DNA of 64,000 nucleotides. Origin: Sisyra terminalis. Its lineage: Eukaryota > Arthropoda > Insecta > Neuroptera > Sisyridae. A program made the position numbers and the translations under genes. The notes under the pieces were generated by a model, which saw nothing but the letters and a program-made list of their open reading frames with translations, made no database searches and had not been told where the DNA came from. Positions 23,860-36,904 of the stretch are shown piece by piece. The stretch is from NCBI GenBank assembly GCA_958496175.1, contig OY292279.1, forward strand, positions 8,866,001 through 8,930,000. Direction: 5' to 3'. The first letter of the stretch is position 1. Each line of letters begins with the position of its first letter.

Positions 23860-24555
23860 TGAAAATAAATTGAGTAATGGAAAAGGATAATTTTGAGTTA
23901 CGAAATCAGTTGGGAAAATGAAGAAAGATATCTGAAATGTTAAGTCAAATAGGAATCAAGGAGTAAGGACAGGGAAAATGGGAAATGGGTGGGAAATATT
24001 GATAACAATGATGTCCACTGGCACTTAATGGATAGCTTTTATTGCTTTATTGTTTCCCATACCTAAACAATTTTTATATGACTTAATAAAAATATTTTTA
24101 TCTTCCATTTTAAATAGATTTATTTTGTCGTGATCGAAATGCCAAAAATGCAATTACCTATAAACTTTTCTTTAAATAAATAAAATTAACGAGTGATGAA
24201 ATAATTATTAACACCTTCATTATGTTTTGATATTTGCTTAGTTCATTTAAAAATATCTTTAGAACATAAGGTGCATTAAATATTTTAGTTTGATATAATT
24301 TATTGCTTCGAAATGATTAATCAATTGCAGTTAATTTTAAATATGATCTAAAGATCTACAAAACATGTTTAGAACGTTAATGAATGGGAGATTTACTATA
24401 AGGGATCCTTCTCAATTGAAGGCAACTTGTGTCCAACAATTTAATTAACATGGACTAAAATCTCTGACTTTTATGTTTCATTACCAATCTTTAAAGCTCC
24501 AGATGTTAAGAAAAAAAAAACTACATATTTTTTTTTCATTATTTATTATTATTTT
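23860..24555. other. Intergenic DNA downstream of cathepsin gene 1
   Basis: AT-rich sequence with no supported gene; contains no recognised repeat. Confidence 0.4.
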
Positions 24556-24560
24556 TACAA

Positions 24561-24566
24561 TTTATT
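24561..24566 (-). terminator. Poly(A) signal of cathepsin gene 1
   Basis: AATAAA on the minus strand, 40 nt after the stop codon. A second AATAAT-type site follows near 24545. Confidence 0.6.
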
Positions 24567-24605
24567 TATACAATTTGGTAAATATTTGTAATTAAAAACA
24601 GATAA

Positions 24606-25967
<1,362 letters not shown>

Positions 25968-25974
25968 TTTGGTT

Positions 25975-26008
25975 ACTGATTACCTTAAAAAAGTTCAGCT
26001 TATTTATA
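25975..26008 (-). promoter_or_regulatory. Core promoter of cathepsin gene 1 (TATA + TCAGT initiator)
   Basis: TATAAATA at 26008-26001 lies 31 nt before the A of an arthropod-type initiator TCAGT (25979-25975). Transcription from 25977 would give a 10-nt 5' UTR (AGTAACCAAA) before the ATG. The same layout is conserved at cathepsin gene 2. Confidence 0.75.
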
Positions 26009-26249
26009 GGAGGTGTTATCTAAGATTTAAACAAAAACATATATTCTTATCGGAATTTGTTATTACAAAATTATGTATCTTATCCAAATTTTAATTCAAA
26101 GTCTTCAATTAATTTCCTTGATTTCGAATTTTTTCAACAATAATTTGGCCAATCTATGATTAACGTTGATATAATATTAAAATGATAATGTTAATCAAAA
26201 AAAAAATAAATAAAGTTAGTTGAAAAAAAGATTTAAATGTATTAGTAAA

Positions 26250-26990
26250 AAATACTTTATCCTTTTTAATGGTGAGAATGTAGCATGGTAGAGATCCCAC
26301 TGCCCTTTTCCCATTAATGAGTCTCTTAAGCATTAGGTAGGTCACGTGATACTTTCTTCTTTAATCGTCTTGGTTAAATCTCCAGGACTGATGTCATCAA
26401 TGGATTAGGATGATGATGGAATTTTTTCAAAGTATTTCATGGCACAATTCTCAACTATGTTGACTTCTATTGGAACTAGCAGGTCTGTTCGGAGGGATTT
26501 TTTAATTATGTATCATGAGGCATATGCTAGTTCTTTAAGCATTTTTTATTAAGCTTGGTCTATAATTTTTATGCTAGTTTCGCTGGTAAAGCCACAAAGC
26601 TCAATTCCAGGTGTTAGGATTGGAATTATTATTGTTTTTGTAAAGAAAAACTTTATTTTTGAGGAAAATTTTTTAGCGTCTTACAATAACCAGTATAGTT
26701 TCTTGTAATTATTGCAAGTGTTTTCCTTTTGTTCTATATGGTGCTTCCATATAAGCCTTTGGTCTTGGTGGTCCAGGATATTTCACATAATTTTAACGAG
26801 AGGATTTTGGTGTTGTTTTGGGTAACCGGGGAGTGAATTCTTTTTCTTAGTAGGAAGATGATCTGCATCGATTGAGGTATCGTTTATGGTGACCTCCCAT
26901 TTGTTTGCCAGTGCTAGACTGGCCCACCGGGCTACCAGGAATATACTGGTGGGCCTACTGGCCCACAAATATAGTCAAGCTTTTTTATTT
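26250..26990 (-). pseudogene. Degenerate Jockey-type LINE 3' fragment
   Basis: Minus-strand pieces resemble the RT thumb: DQRLIWKHHIEQKEN then YKKLYWLL, TKTIIIPILTPGIELCGFTS (cf. YKTIIKPIWTYGIQLWG), and a C-terminal tail near 26290 (LMLKRLINGKRAVGSLPCY). Many stops and frameshifts are present. A short inverted block (GAGTCTCTTAAGCATTA at 26320 and its complement near 27200) suggests a second opposed fragment. Confidence 0.6.
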
Positions 26991-26999
26991 TTTCTAATG

Positions 27000-28708
27000 A
27001 AATGATATTTAATTTTTGCAATAGTAACTTCTATCTATTTCAATTTAACTTGTTAAATATACTTCAACAATAAGAGAAAACATCTGTATCCTAATATTCG
27101 AAATTTTAATAAATATGAAAATTTATATTAGTAAATGAATTGGTAATTGTATGCACTGATGGTGCAACGAGTATCGCGTGACCTATCTAATTAATAATGC
27201 TTAAGAGACTCCTTTTAACATCTCCTTAAGTTAATGTTATAAAGAATACATTGAAATTAGAAATGTGTTATTAAAAATTAGAGAAAAACATTCACTGTAT
27301 CCGGAACGCCCCAGAATTGAACACTACAATAATGAAGAAACACTACTGGGCTTATCTCCTTAGGAGAAATCGCTCTATTTTCATAAAAATTGATGATCAA
27401 ATTTTTTTAATTTTCCTGGTTCTTTAACTACGAGTTCCTTATAGGTAGACAGTCACAAAAACCCATTTGAAAATACAATTCATTAGCCATAGTTTTTGGC
27501 TGGTAGCCATTTAAAAATGTCAGTGAAATGGTTTCAATTTGGATCTCTTTCTTCAAAATTAAATTAAATTATTTGTTGATATCGATTAGTTGTTAGGAGT
27601 AATAAAATTTGTTTCCGTTATTTTATTTCTTTTGGAATCATTGAAGTGCAGCTCTTCAGTTTAATAGAGCTAGTACGTCTATTTACTTTTGTCTGGTGCA
27701 ATAGAGAAGAAAATGCAAACTAAGAGAAATTATAAGCATCTACTTCTAACTGCTGATAATATAATACATATAATATGATATATCTATATATCGACCGCGA
27801 CTGCAACTGAATAAGTTGAGTTTGAACAAGAGCCGACAGATTTGCCGAATAAGACAGACTTTATCCTCCACCAATGTTTAAATAAAACAAACTCTGACAC
27901 TCAAAATTGGAATTAATGATTCTACAAATTCCACAACTCATTTTAATCCAAACGAAACTCAATAATTCATCGCAGTCTCTAGCTTCATTTTCCCCCGTTT
28001 TTCCCCCGGTTTTCCCCCAGTTTTCCCCGTTTCTTCTTCGCTCCGGCTTGTCTTGACTTGGCAGACCAAGAGACAAAAAACAAGAAAAAAAGAAGAAGAA
28101 GGAAACGAAAAACGCACACAACTCATTCATTAGCAATGCTAATTTGAAAATTTAACGAATGATCATCTCGCTGAACAATCGACATCGTTATTTATTCAAC
28201 GAGTGCTTTTTAATAATCCCGCGGTAGCTAAGCTCTAGACGCCTCAGGGAACAAAACAGCCACAAAACACACAATAATTCGCTTTTCATTTTCCTTTTAT
28301 TCAACTCGAAAAACCTGCATTTACTTTATTCATTATATTCCGCTAAATGCATAATTAAAGCAATAAAAGTATGACGATAAAAGATGAAAGATCTTTTCAA
28401 ATTGATTGACGCCTTGAAAGAAATGACACAAAAGAAAAACGCGTGATGGATTTTTCAAATGTACCACCAACACTTTAAAACAGTGGGATGAATCATGGAA
28501 ATATTTTCTCAGGAACTTTTACTGTTCAAACCACTGGATTTTTAAAACAAAAATTTAAATTTATTATATAAAAATTAATTGGCTCATTTAGGTGTTGAAA
28601 TATTTGAAGAAAGGTTTAAAAGGTTGAAAAATAGGAAGAAGTTGTAAGGAAAATAGTAAAAAACAATAAATAAAATAAAATTTATTGCTCTTATAAAATT
28701 ATATACAT
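27000..28708. other. No gene recognised; G-rich minus-strand motif inside
   Basis: Mostly AT-rich, repeat-poor DNA. A 91-codon minus-strand open stretch (27861-28136) is dominated by the purine-rich tract and Phe runs and is not credible as a gene. Confidence 0.35.
27992..28028 (-). other. Potential G-quadruplex
   Basis: On the minus strand four G-runs of 4, 5, 5 and 5 (GGGGAAAACTGGGGG, then AAAACCGGGGG, then AAAAACGGGGG) lie within 37 nt, with loops of 6-7 nt. This fits a relaxed G4 pattern and stands out in DNA of under 35% GC. Confidence 0.55.
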
Positions 28709-29527
28709 TATAGGGTGATTTTTATTTTTACTTTTTTTGGTCCCATCGTGAAATTTTGTTGGAAATACCAAAAAAAAAAATTCTCTGAAAGTTTGAGTCC
28801 TTTATATTACTTTTAAGTCCTCGACCAAGACGTGTAAAGATTTCCCATTGAAAATACACGGACACTTTGATTTTTTATTTTTAAATTTCTATATCTCAGC
28901 GGCATTTCATGGGATCACTTTTACCGAAGATGGTTTTTTCTCAGAATTAAACGCTCTACAAACGTGGCCATTGCGATAAAGTCGTAACTCACACCGGTGA
29001 GGTAGTACGGGCCGCTGAACCTGATTTTTCCATAAAATTCGCGTTTTTTTTGCATTTATCTCGTCAATAACAAGAGCTACGGAAAAATTATAAATGAAAA
29101 ACTTGTAGAGAATTTGATTTCCTACAAAAAAGTTCCTGTAGACCAAATCGCGAAGATCAATATTAAACGAGATATTAAGCCTTGAATTTTATGGAAAAAT
29201 CAGGTTCAGTGGCCCGTACTACCTTACCGGTGTGAGTTACGACTTTGTCGCAATGGACACTTTTGTAGAGCGTTTAATTCTGAGAAAAAACCATCTTCGG
29301 TAAAAGCGATCCCATGAAATGCCGCTGAGATATAGAAATTTAAAAATAAAAAATCAGAGTTTCCGTGTATTTTCAATCGGAAATCTTTACACGTCTTGGT
29401 CGAGGACTTAAAATTAATATTAAGGGCTCAAACTTTCAGAGAATTTTTCTTTTTGGTTTTTTCAACAAAATTTCACGATGGGACCAAAAAAAAAAATAAG
29501 TAAAAAAAAAATCACCCTAATATACAA
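28703..29527. mobile_element. 0.81-kb foldback ending TAGGGTGATTTTT
   Basis: Arms of more than 300 bp: TAGGGTGATTTTTATTTTTA (28711) against AAAAAATCACCCTA (to 29519), both followed inward by GGTCCCATCGTGAAATTTTG. Flanks ATATACAT (28701-28708) and ATATACAA (29520-29527) are a likely 8-bp duplication with one mismatch. A half copy lies at 20284-20553. No transposase; the 8-bp TSD points to the hAT group. Confidence 0.75.
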
Positions 29528-29989
29528 ATACTTTTGTTTACAATTTGTTTTTAATTTTAAGTGTGATATACTTTGCTTAAACCATCCAAGCAGCGTCTGT
29601 AGATCCTAATCTAGGATAAAGATTAGTTAATGATTTTGTAGTTGGGGAAAAATAGATGGCAATTCTTAAAAAACCCCAAATATTGTTCCTACTTTCAAGA
29701 CCACAAGTCTTATTCTTTTATGTTTGTATTTTCTGTATTTTTGGAGTAGGTCTTCCAGAGTGTAGTCACTGATGCTTCAAATTATTTGGCGAGGCCCATT
29801 TCTACAATTTGTGTAGAATTTCCGCGAAAAAGCAAGGATATATGAGTCTAGCGGTAGTATCTTTAATTTCTCATGAAGATCGTGTACCTTGTATTTGGCT
29901 GGGTAGTTTCCCAGCATTCTGAGAAATATATTTTGGGACTCTTTGTATTGTCAGATACTTAGTTTTACTTATTGAACTCCAGACTGGAC

Positions 29990-31070
29990 ATGCATATTAG
30001 GGTGTCCGTTATTTCCCAAATTGATTTTTTACAGCGATCGCCCCCTGAATTTTTAGTTTAAGATATAAAAAAAAATATCCAATACAATTAAGCTCTTAAT
30101 TTCTTTATTAAACCGTGCCGGAATCATGTTACTTTTACCATTTAAATAACATGGGATTATTTGACTTTTTACTTTTAATTTTTTTTCTCAGAAACAAATG
30201 GATGAAAAGATTTAAGATTAAATTATTCTGACGTAAAATTTAACGCTCTACAAAAAAAGTCTCTTATGAATTTTCGATTAAATCACTCCATTAAAAGTTA
30301 TTCAACATTTAACTTGTGCCTAATATTAATCTTGCAATTTTTTAACTATTTGCTCATTTTTACTTTTTTAACTATAAAATCATTGGAAGAGAAGATAAAA
30401 TTATTATTATTAGAACGCAAGTGATTATTTGTGTTAATTTTATGGCTTGAACTGAAAATTAAACAAACAAAAAATCATTTTTTGACAATTAAAACCGGTG
30501 ACATATGATCCGACTTCGCTATAGTCGTGAAATTCAATTTATCCAGGATAAATTTTCGTACTTTAATCAATATTTTGTACCTACGAAGTGAATTTTATAA
30601 TAATTAATGAGACTATCGACAAAAGTTCAAATATTATTCGAATATTTACCATTTCACCTGACGTCATCTATGAGAAATTTCTTAGAACTTGAAGTCAACA
30701 TCATTTTTAATTGAGCCTATAGTCGATTGATTTGTCGTTAAAAAATTAAATGTTGAATAACTTTTAATGGAGTGATTTAATCGAAAATTTAAACGAGGCC
30801 TTTTTTGTAGAGCGTTAAATTTTACGTCGGAATAATTTAACCTTAAATCTTTTCATCCATTTGTTTCTGAGAAAAAAAATTAAAAGTAAAAAGTCAAATA
30901 ATCCCATGTTATTTAAATGGTAAAAGTAACATGATTCCGGCACGGTTTAATCAAGAAATTAAGAGCTTAATTGTATTGGATATTTTTTTTTATATCTTAA
31001 ACTAAAAATTCAGGGGGCGATCACTGTAAAAAAAATCAATTTGGGAAATAACGGACACCCTAATGCATAT
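29990..31070. mobile_element. 1.07-kb foldback element with 8-bp target duplication
   Basis: Element 29998-31062 runs from TAGGGTGTCCGTTATTTCCC to its inverted form, with arms of about 330 bp that are nearly identical and a central loop of about 430 bp. It is flanked by ATGCATAT on both sides (29990-29997, 31063-31070), a perfect 8-bp and palindromic duplication. Removing the element plus one duplication restores the LINE reading RPVLTYACPVWSS. No transposase. The 8-bp TSD suggests hAT-group mobilisation. Confidence 0.9.
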
Positions 31071-31072
31071 GT

Positions 31073-31915
31073 AAGCACTGGTCTGAGCACTGTTTTATAA
31101 ATTATTAATTTACTGCTGGTAGACAGCCCTGATTGTCTATTTAGCAATGGATATAAGATGTTAGTTCGGGCCATTAATTTGTTTTTAGATAGTTTGATGT
31201 GTTCAGCAAAGTTGAGTCTGGAATCCAGTTGCATCCCCAAGTATCTAACTGTTTTTGCCCATTCTATATTTTTCCCATTTACTAATATCTTTTTATGCTT
31301 GTTGGGTGTTCTTCTAGTGAATAGGATAGCTTCAGTTTTGTTATCATTGGCTTTTTTTTTTCATTTTTTAAAAAAATTCATTATTCTTTTTAAGGTTTTG
31401 GTTACTCTGTTGGCCACTGTATCAGCTCTTCAGGAGAATGCAAAAATTGCTGTATCGTCAGCATATAGGGAAAGGAAAGTTTCGGGTGTCCGTAGGATAT
31501 CATTTATATATAGTATAAATACTATAGGTCCCATAATAGACCCTTGAGGGACTCCAGCCTTAATTAATCTGCTATTTGATATTTCATTTTTGATTTGCAC
31601 ACAAAATTGGCGTTCTTTGAGATAACTATTGATTATTATTATAATGTATCTTGGAAATTTCATTTTAATTAGCTTGTATAGTAGCCTTTCATGCCATAGA
31701 GTACCAAAAGTCTTTTTTATGTCAAGTAGAGTCATTCCCGTGTGTTTATTACTGTTAAAAGCGTCAATTATATGGTCACATATTCTGTAAAGTTGCATTG
31801 TTGTGGAATGCCTGGGTCTGAATCCAAACTGTTCGGGTATTAGTATCTTTTCTTTGTTAATATGCCCGTTTATTCGCCTTAGGATAGTTCGTTCGGCGAA
31901 TTTGCTTAAGGTGCT
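31073..31915 (-). pseudogene. LINE reverse transcriptase (5' part)
   Basis: The open piece 31430-31798, extendable in frame to about 31915, holds the fingers and palm with LLDIKKTFGTLWH as motif A and an intact YADD. The next piece, 31010-31240, covers the thumb (VRYLGMQLDSRLNFAEHIKL) and runs into the foldback, so its last residues are foldback-derived. A stop after YADDTAIFAFS at 31430 and another near 31370 break the frame. Confidence 0.85.
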
Positions 31916-31930
31916 TTAAACTCATGAATA

Positions 31931-32832
31931 GATGAGAATTTAAGGATTTTTTTATGCATATTGGTTTTAGCATGTTTAATGTTAGGTGTAAATCTAAATA
32001 AGAAAAATACATTGTATATTTATTTAATTGTTATTGTTAGTAATTTAAGAATGATAAACGTTGCAATATTCCCAATATCAATTAATTTTCGCAATTCAAT
32101 TCAAAAAATGGAGAAGTTTTCATTTTTGTTATGGCTTTTGTCAGTATGGATTCCACACGTGAAGTGTGAAACCAAGTTAACAGTAAACTAGAGTGGAATT
32201 CAAACTAACGTACTTTCGACTGCCGATATGAAATAACATAGTAAAAGCTTGAAGGCCAAAATAAGAGAATGGCAGTTTAAAATATGTCGTTTAAGGAATT
32301 TGAAACCAGTTTGAGGTATTTATTATTTGTTGTCAATTATAATAACATTAACACCTGCTTCTGAATCCATTAGTGTCACCTTTTAATCTACCTTTTTCTC
32401 ATATTTTGGCCTTCAAGCTTTTATTATGTTATTTTATATCACCACTTGAGAGCAGGTAGAAAATTCTTTGCAATTTTAACACCCGCTTGGAATTTATATC
32501 AGTTTTGGTCACAATAATGATAATTATGGACCAAAGGTTGATAATAATGACGTTATATTTGTCTTCCTGAATTTATTCGTACAATTCAAGAACAGGCTAA
32601 TCGATTTTGATTATATTTTGCTTTCAGGGGCATCTTAGTGTCTCGTAAAAAAAATTTATAAAGAAGGTTATAAACAAGTCTAATCTAAAAAGTTGTACCA
32701 ATATTTTATTCTGATTTTATTTATGGTTCCAATTTAAAGGCAGCTTTTTTGATTTGATAGAAACTTTGTAGTCAAGTTCAACTAATTTTTGTTCAGATGA
32801 AAAGGTTGCCTATTTGCTTTTAATTATTAATA
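31931..32832. other. No gene; small foldback at 32222-32442
   Basis: GAAATAACATAGTAAAAGCT (32230) and the inverted AGCTTTTATTATGTTATTTT (32417) form arms of about 45 bp around a short loop. The remaining sequence is AT-rich without recognisable features. Confidence 0.4.
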
Positions 32833-33697
32833 ATAATAATAATATATAAAATTCTTACGTCTGTCTGAACATTTCGATTTTGAACCCAATTTTAGGGTAA
32901 ATATTTGTTTCAAGAGGTCCTTATTCCAAATTTAACATTTTTAAAATTTTCATCTGTCTCTCTGTCTGTGTGTCCCGATTTAACTAAAGAACGGAACAAC
33001 CAAATTTGATGAAATTTGGTATTAAGATACAACACAATTTCCCACAGACTATAAGCTACTTATCATTTCAAAAAAATAATAAGGGGAGGTATTTCCTAGG
33101 GATGAAAACAGAAATTTTTACACTAGACAGGTGTGTCATATATCATTGGAAAGGTAATTTAAAGTTAGAAAATAATCTGTAAAAATATTTTTAGTTGAAC
33201 TGATAAAAAGCACAGTAAATTCAATTTAAAGTTTAAAAAATTGCCTCTTTGAAATATGAACCTTTATATATATATAAGACACATAGTTGATGTTAATAGC
33301 GATGTTAATAGAGATTCCTACTAATATTCAAAATCTAGACTCTTAACTTCTGTTATTTTAACGCGAGTATTTTGGTAAGTTTCAACTTTTTTTAGTCCTA
33401 ATTAAGACCGAGTTTATTTATGTATAGATGCTGATTGATTTACGGATTATTTGATCCACGGTAGGTAAACCTATCGTAGCGATACGCAATAGACATACTC
33501 TTTTTAGATATTTATAAATATTTTTTGAAAATTAATAAATTAAATTCAACAAAATAGTGTTTTTAAGTATGATTATGTTTTTCGTAAAAGAAATAAGAAA
33601 AATAAAAATTTTCATATACTACCACTACAAGAAGTAAACCTAAAAAGAAAACAATCAACACCAACGTTACGCAGACGAAGTCGCGGGGATCAGCTAG
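32833..33697 (+). mobile_element. Helitron, 0.86-kb deletion derivative
   Basis: Begins near AATATATAAAATTCTTACGT and ends CGCAGACGAAGTCGCGG...GATCAGCTAG at 33697, followed by T. It shares the internal AACCCAATTTTAGGGTAAAT and ACTATAAGCTACTTATCATT blocks with the 2.4-kb copies but lacks their middle and most of the tRNA-like segment. The exact 5' TC is eroded by an AAT repeat. Confidence 0.8.
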
Positions 33698-33837
33698 TTA
33701 AAATTATAAAAGTAACATTCAGAAGAAGACCGATTGAAATAAATAAACGGACACCCATTAATTGGATTATAAATTGGATCCTTTAATTAAATATCTATGT
33801 TCTTTTTTAAGATATCGAAAAATTAGCATACATGAAA

Positions 33838-34700
33838 TCAAGGGTGGCCTATACAAATGATATTGCGGGCCACTTCGAAAATGCATCATATCTCCGGGAG
33901 CCTCTTTTGAAGTTTTATCTCAATTTCTCCATACTAAATTTAGATACACTGTAATCATTTTAATATTTCGGTTTGCACCAAATTTGGTCAATATAAAAGG
34001 TATACATTTTTTGAAAGCCTGATGCATATCGCAGGTCAAATAAATTGTCTAAGGTGCCTTTTGTGGTCCGCGGGTTGGCCACCTTTGACAACCTCTGATT
34101 TAAATAAACAATAAATAATCTATCTTTTATCTACATATATAAAATTGTGGTGTTGGTTTATGTAGATTTCTAAAACTCAAAAAAATTATCATTGATTTAG
34201 CTCAAATTTTGTCACGAAATACAATGCGCTTCAAAGATTTCAAAGTTTTTATCATTTTCTTACGCCTGTAATATACCTGCAATCCAAGAAAACGGATTTT
34301 TCAACGGTTAATACAATAGCCCCTAACTGTCAATAGGAACTTCATTGTTATGATCGCTTAGTGATTTTTAGAGGTAGAGCGAATTTTTTCAAAACGTAAT
34401 TGATAAATGCATATCTTGAAGATTAGTTATAATTGGTACAGCGAAGGATACTGTAGGTTGATAAGGGAGTTGATTCTAATAATTCACAAGCTTTTTTTCC
34501 TAAATTCAATTTACATATTTTCAACCATTTACAATTATAGACTTGCAGGACAATGTCTGTTATACGTCTGAACTCGGGTTCAGTTATTCGTTTATATTAG
34601 TTTCGCGATCTTGGCAACAAATTTTGGAAGTGATAATTAATTCATCTTTTAAAATTTCAGCTCGATCATTAGTATCGTTGCAAGAATTGAATCGTTAGTT
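33838..34700. repeat. Possible hAT-type relic and Helitron-like 5' end
   Basis: AAGGGTGGCCTATAC (33840) and GGTTGGCCACCTTTG (to 34087) look like degenerate inverted hAT ends, but no 8-bp duplication is visible. From 34131, TCTACATATATAAAATTGTG resembles the 5' end of another Helitron family with no 3' end found. Both calls are tentative. Confidence 0.3.
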
Positions 34701-34730
34701 ATTATTATCTCGTTACCCACCATTAAAAAT

Positions 34731-35470
34731 GGAAGAAGAATAATAATTAAAAGTTGAATATATTTAGGGGTTGATAATATTTTTTTAAAAAGAAAATAAC
34801 AACTACTTACCTTTATGAAATAAAGAAAGAAATTAAATGAAGCTCAAAAATATTTTTTTTGACTATGAAAATATATTGATATTGCCTTTTAAATATTTTT
34901 TTTAAATTAAATATATTTTATTTATTCTATGTATTTTTTTTCAAATGTTTTGAACCGATGAAACTTAGTGAAAAAAATTAAAACATAAACCCCTTCTGCA
35001 CTTAATGTTAATTGGCCTTGTTTCTTCTGAACATATACATTGCCATATACATATACATATTTTAATGAGTCTTTAGAGCTGTGTAGGTACTAATAAAATA
35101 CTAAAATACAAGAAAATTCAGATCCATACATCAATTAAAATTTGTATACTAAATATGGGAGCAGAATAATAATTAAACTTAAATAATATTTAGGGGTTGG
35201 TAATGCCTTCTTTAAAAAAAACAGGACAACTACTTATCTATATGAAATTTAGAAAGAAATTACAAGAAGCTACAAAAAAAATTTTTTTGAACATAAAAAT
35301 ATATTGATATGACCTTTAAAATATTTTTTTTAAACTAAACATATTTTATTTATTCTATGTGATTTTTTTCAAATTTTTTGAATCAATAAGATATAGTGAA
35401 GAAAATTAATACATAAACCACTTATGCACATAATATTAATTGGACTTGTTTCACATGTACATATACATTA
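34731..35470. repeat. Two tandem ~425-bp units
   Basis: AGAATAATAATTAAA plus TTAGGGGTTG at 34736 and again at 35160, then AAAATATATTGATAT (34867, 35297) and CACTTAATG/CACATAATA (35000, 35427) recur in the same order. Only one unit is present in the copy at 14.7-15.2 kb. Confidence 0.6.
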
Positions 35471-36074
35471 CATTGGTGTTTATTGCGGGAGTGGTTTTGT
35501 TTGAATTTAAAAATTTCAATAATCAAAACAAATGAGAATCTGTAAATTGCGCCATCCCATTGGCTAATAGCCGATTGTATTGAACTGCGTTTGTTCTTAT
35601 CAGATATTAGTGCAATGTTTGACATATAGATATTGTTTTTGGATCTTAATTGATTAATTTCAATTGATTAAATGCTAAAGAGTGATCCAAGTGATAATTT
35701 AAATAGTGCTCAATGAACTATGGATAACAATTGTTTTATTCAAGTAAGTACATGGTCATTAAGTTCTGAAAATAAGTAATTCAAGTTTCAACAGTGTTAG
35801 TTTCGATTCATTTGTCAATTGAAATTTTTGTGTAAAAAGTATGTTTTCAAACTAAATGATTAGGGGATCAAGATTTATAAGCATAGTGAACTGCCACAAA
35901 ATTATTTTTGGTTTTTTTAGATCTATGCAGCCATATGACCTTTAAATCCCATAAACCCTTTAATCATATTAAAATTAATCATCAATCAGCTAAGTAAGTT
36001 TAAAAAAAAAGCGTTAATCCATTGAGAAAGAGATTTAAATCTTCTCGGTTCTTAGTATTTTGTTATGAGCTATG

Positions 36075-36718
36075 TATATGTTACGGGTAAAGTTAGATCG
36101 ACGAGGAAACCTAGGTTTACCCGGGTATACTGTTGATTACTCAAGAAACATGGGTAAAGTACGAAATATAACTGAAATTGGACATATTTCGCGCTTTACG
36201 CGGGTAAACCGCGTTTCACCCATTTTCACTTGGTTAAAATTGGGTGTAGGAATTATTAATTATCAAATTATATCTACGTTTGTGTGAAGATTGCCGAAAG
36301 AAACTGAAATCTGCCAAGAAAGAACTTGTGGTTAAACCAATGGGGTTTTCGAAGATGAACAGCCGTTGTCAAGTGAACCTGATTGATTTGCAGTCCCATG
36401 CAGATGGAGAATACAAATTCATCATGGTATATCAAGACCACTTAACAAAATTTATTCAAATACGTGCATTAAAATCGAAAAGAGCTGGGGATGTTGCTAA
36501 GAACCTTGTAGAGATATTTTATAATTTCTAGCCTTTTTCTTATTGTTGCACCCAACTTTAACCAAATGAAAATGGGTGGAACGCGGTTTACTCGGGTAAA
36601 GCACAAAACATGCCCAATTTCAGTTATTTCGTACTTTACCCATGTTTCTTGAGTAAACTGCAGTTTACCAGGGCAAACCTAGGTTTACTCGTCAATCTAA
36701 CTTTACCCGCAACATATA
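36075..36718. mobile_element. Ginger-like palindromic element with integrase fragment
   Basis: Element 36079-36714 starts TGTTACGGGTAAAGTTAGAT and ends ATCTAACTTTACCCGCAACA. Inverted arms of about 180 bp flank a 0.26-kb core that encodes part of a retroviral-type integrase. TATA occurs on both sides (36075-36078, 36715-36718), a possible 4-bp duplication, though in AT-rich DNA this could be chance. TGT...ACA ends, long TIRs, a 4-bp TSD and an integrase together fit the Ginger superfamily. Loose TIR pieces occur at 15884, 16578 and 16931. Confidence 0.65.
36274..36531 (+). pseudogene. Integrase (rve) core fragment
   Basis: An open frame of about 85 codons reads CEDCRKKLKSAKKELVVKP, then CQVNLIDLQSHADGEYKFIM, then VYQDHLTKFIQIRALKSKRA. 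It matches the start of the integrase core of KRBA2/Ginger-type proteins: end of the zinc-binding linker, first catalytic Asp in LIDLQ, and the YQDHxTKF block. It stops after VEIFYNF, so the second Asp and the Glu are missing. Both ends run into the inverted arms, so this is a remnant of an internally deleted element. Confidence 0.85.
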
Positions 36719-36904
36719 TATCTCTTAAATATCATTAAAACATCACCCTTTTGTCGATTTAACAGATTTTTAATGTTTAAAAAACATTTTTTTTTAAATA
36801 TATTGCTATTGCTATATATAATGAAAAATACAAACTTTTACCCACGCTTTAATCCATTTGAAAAAGTTATTCTATTTTATTTTTCCATGTTTAAGCGTCT
36901 AGTA

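Larger units (their letters stand above)
29528..31930 (-). mobile_element. Jockey-type LINE interrupted by a foldback
   Basis: Minus-strand RT begins near 31915 (FAERTILRRING, then EQFGFRPRHSTTMQL), passes AGVPQGSIMGPIVF and YADDTAIF near 31440, YLGMQLDSRLNF near 31225, and continues to LRPVLTYA at 31070. It is split there by the foldback 29998-31062 and resumes at 29989 with CPVWSSISKTKYLTIQRV and the C-terminal tail, ending in an A-rich tail near 29530-29555. At least one frameshift/stop near 31430 and a stop near 31370 make it inactive. Confidence 0.85.

Noticed and set aside
26907..26973. Tiny hAT element with CAGTGCTAGACTGGCCCACC ends
   Set aside because: The inverted CTGGCCCAC blocks are only ~55 bp apart, overlap the LINE relic and show no 8-bp duplication.
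33838..34095. Complete hAT MITE
   Set aside because: Terminal similarity is weak and the flanking 8-mers (CATGAAAT, ACAACCTC) do not match.
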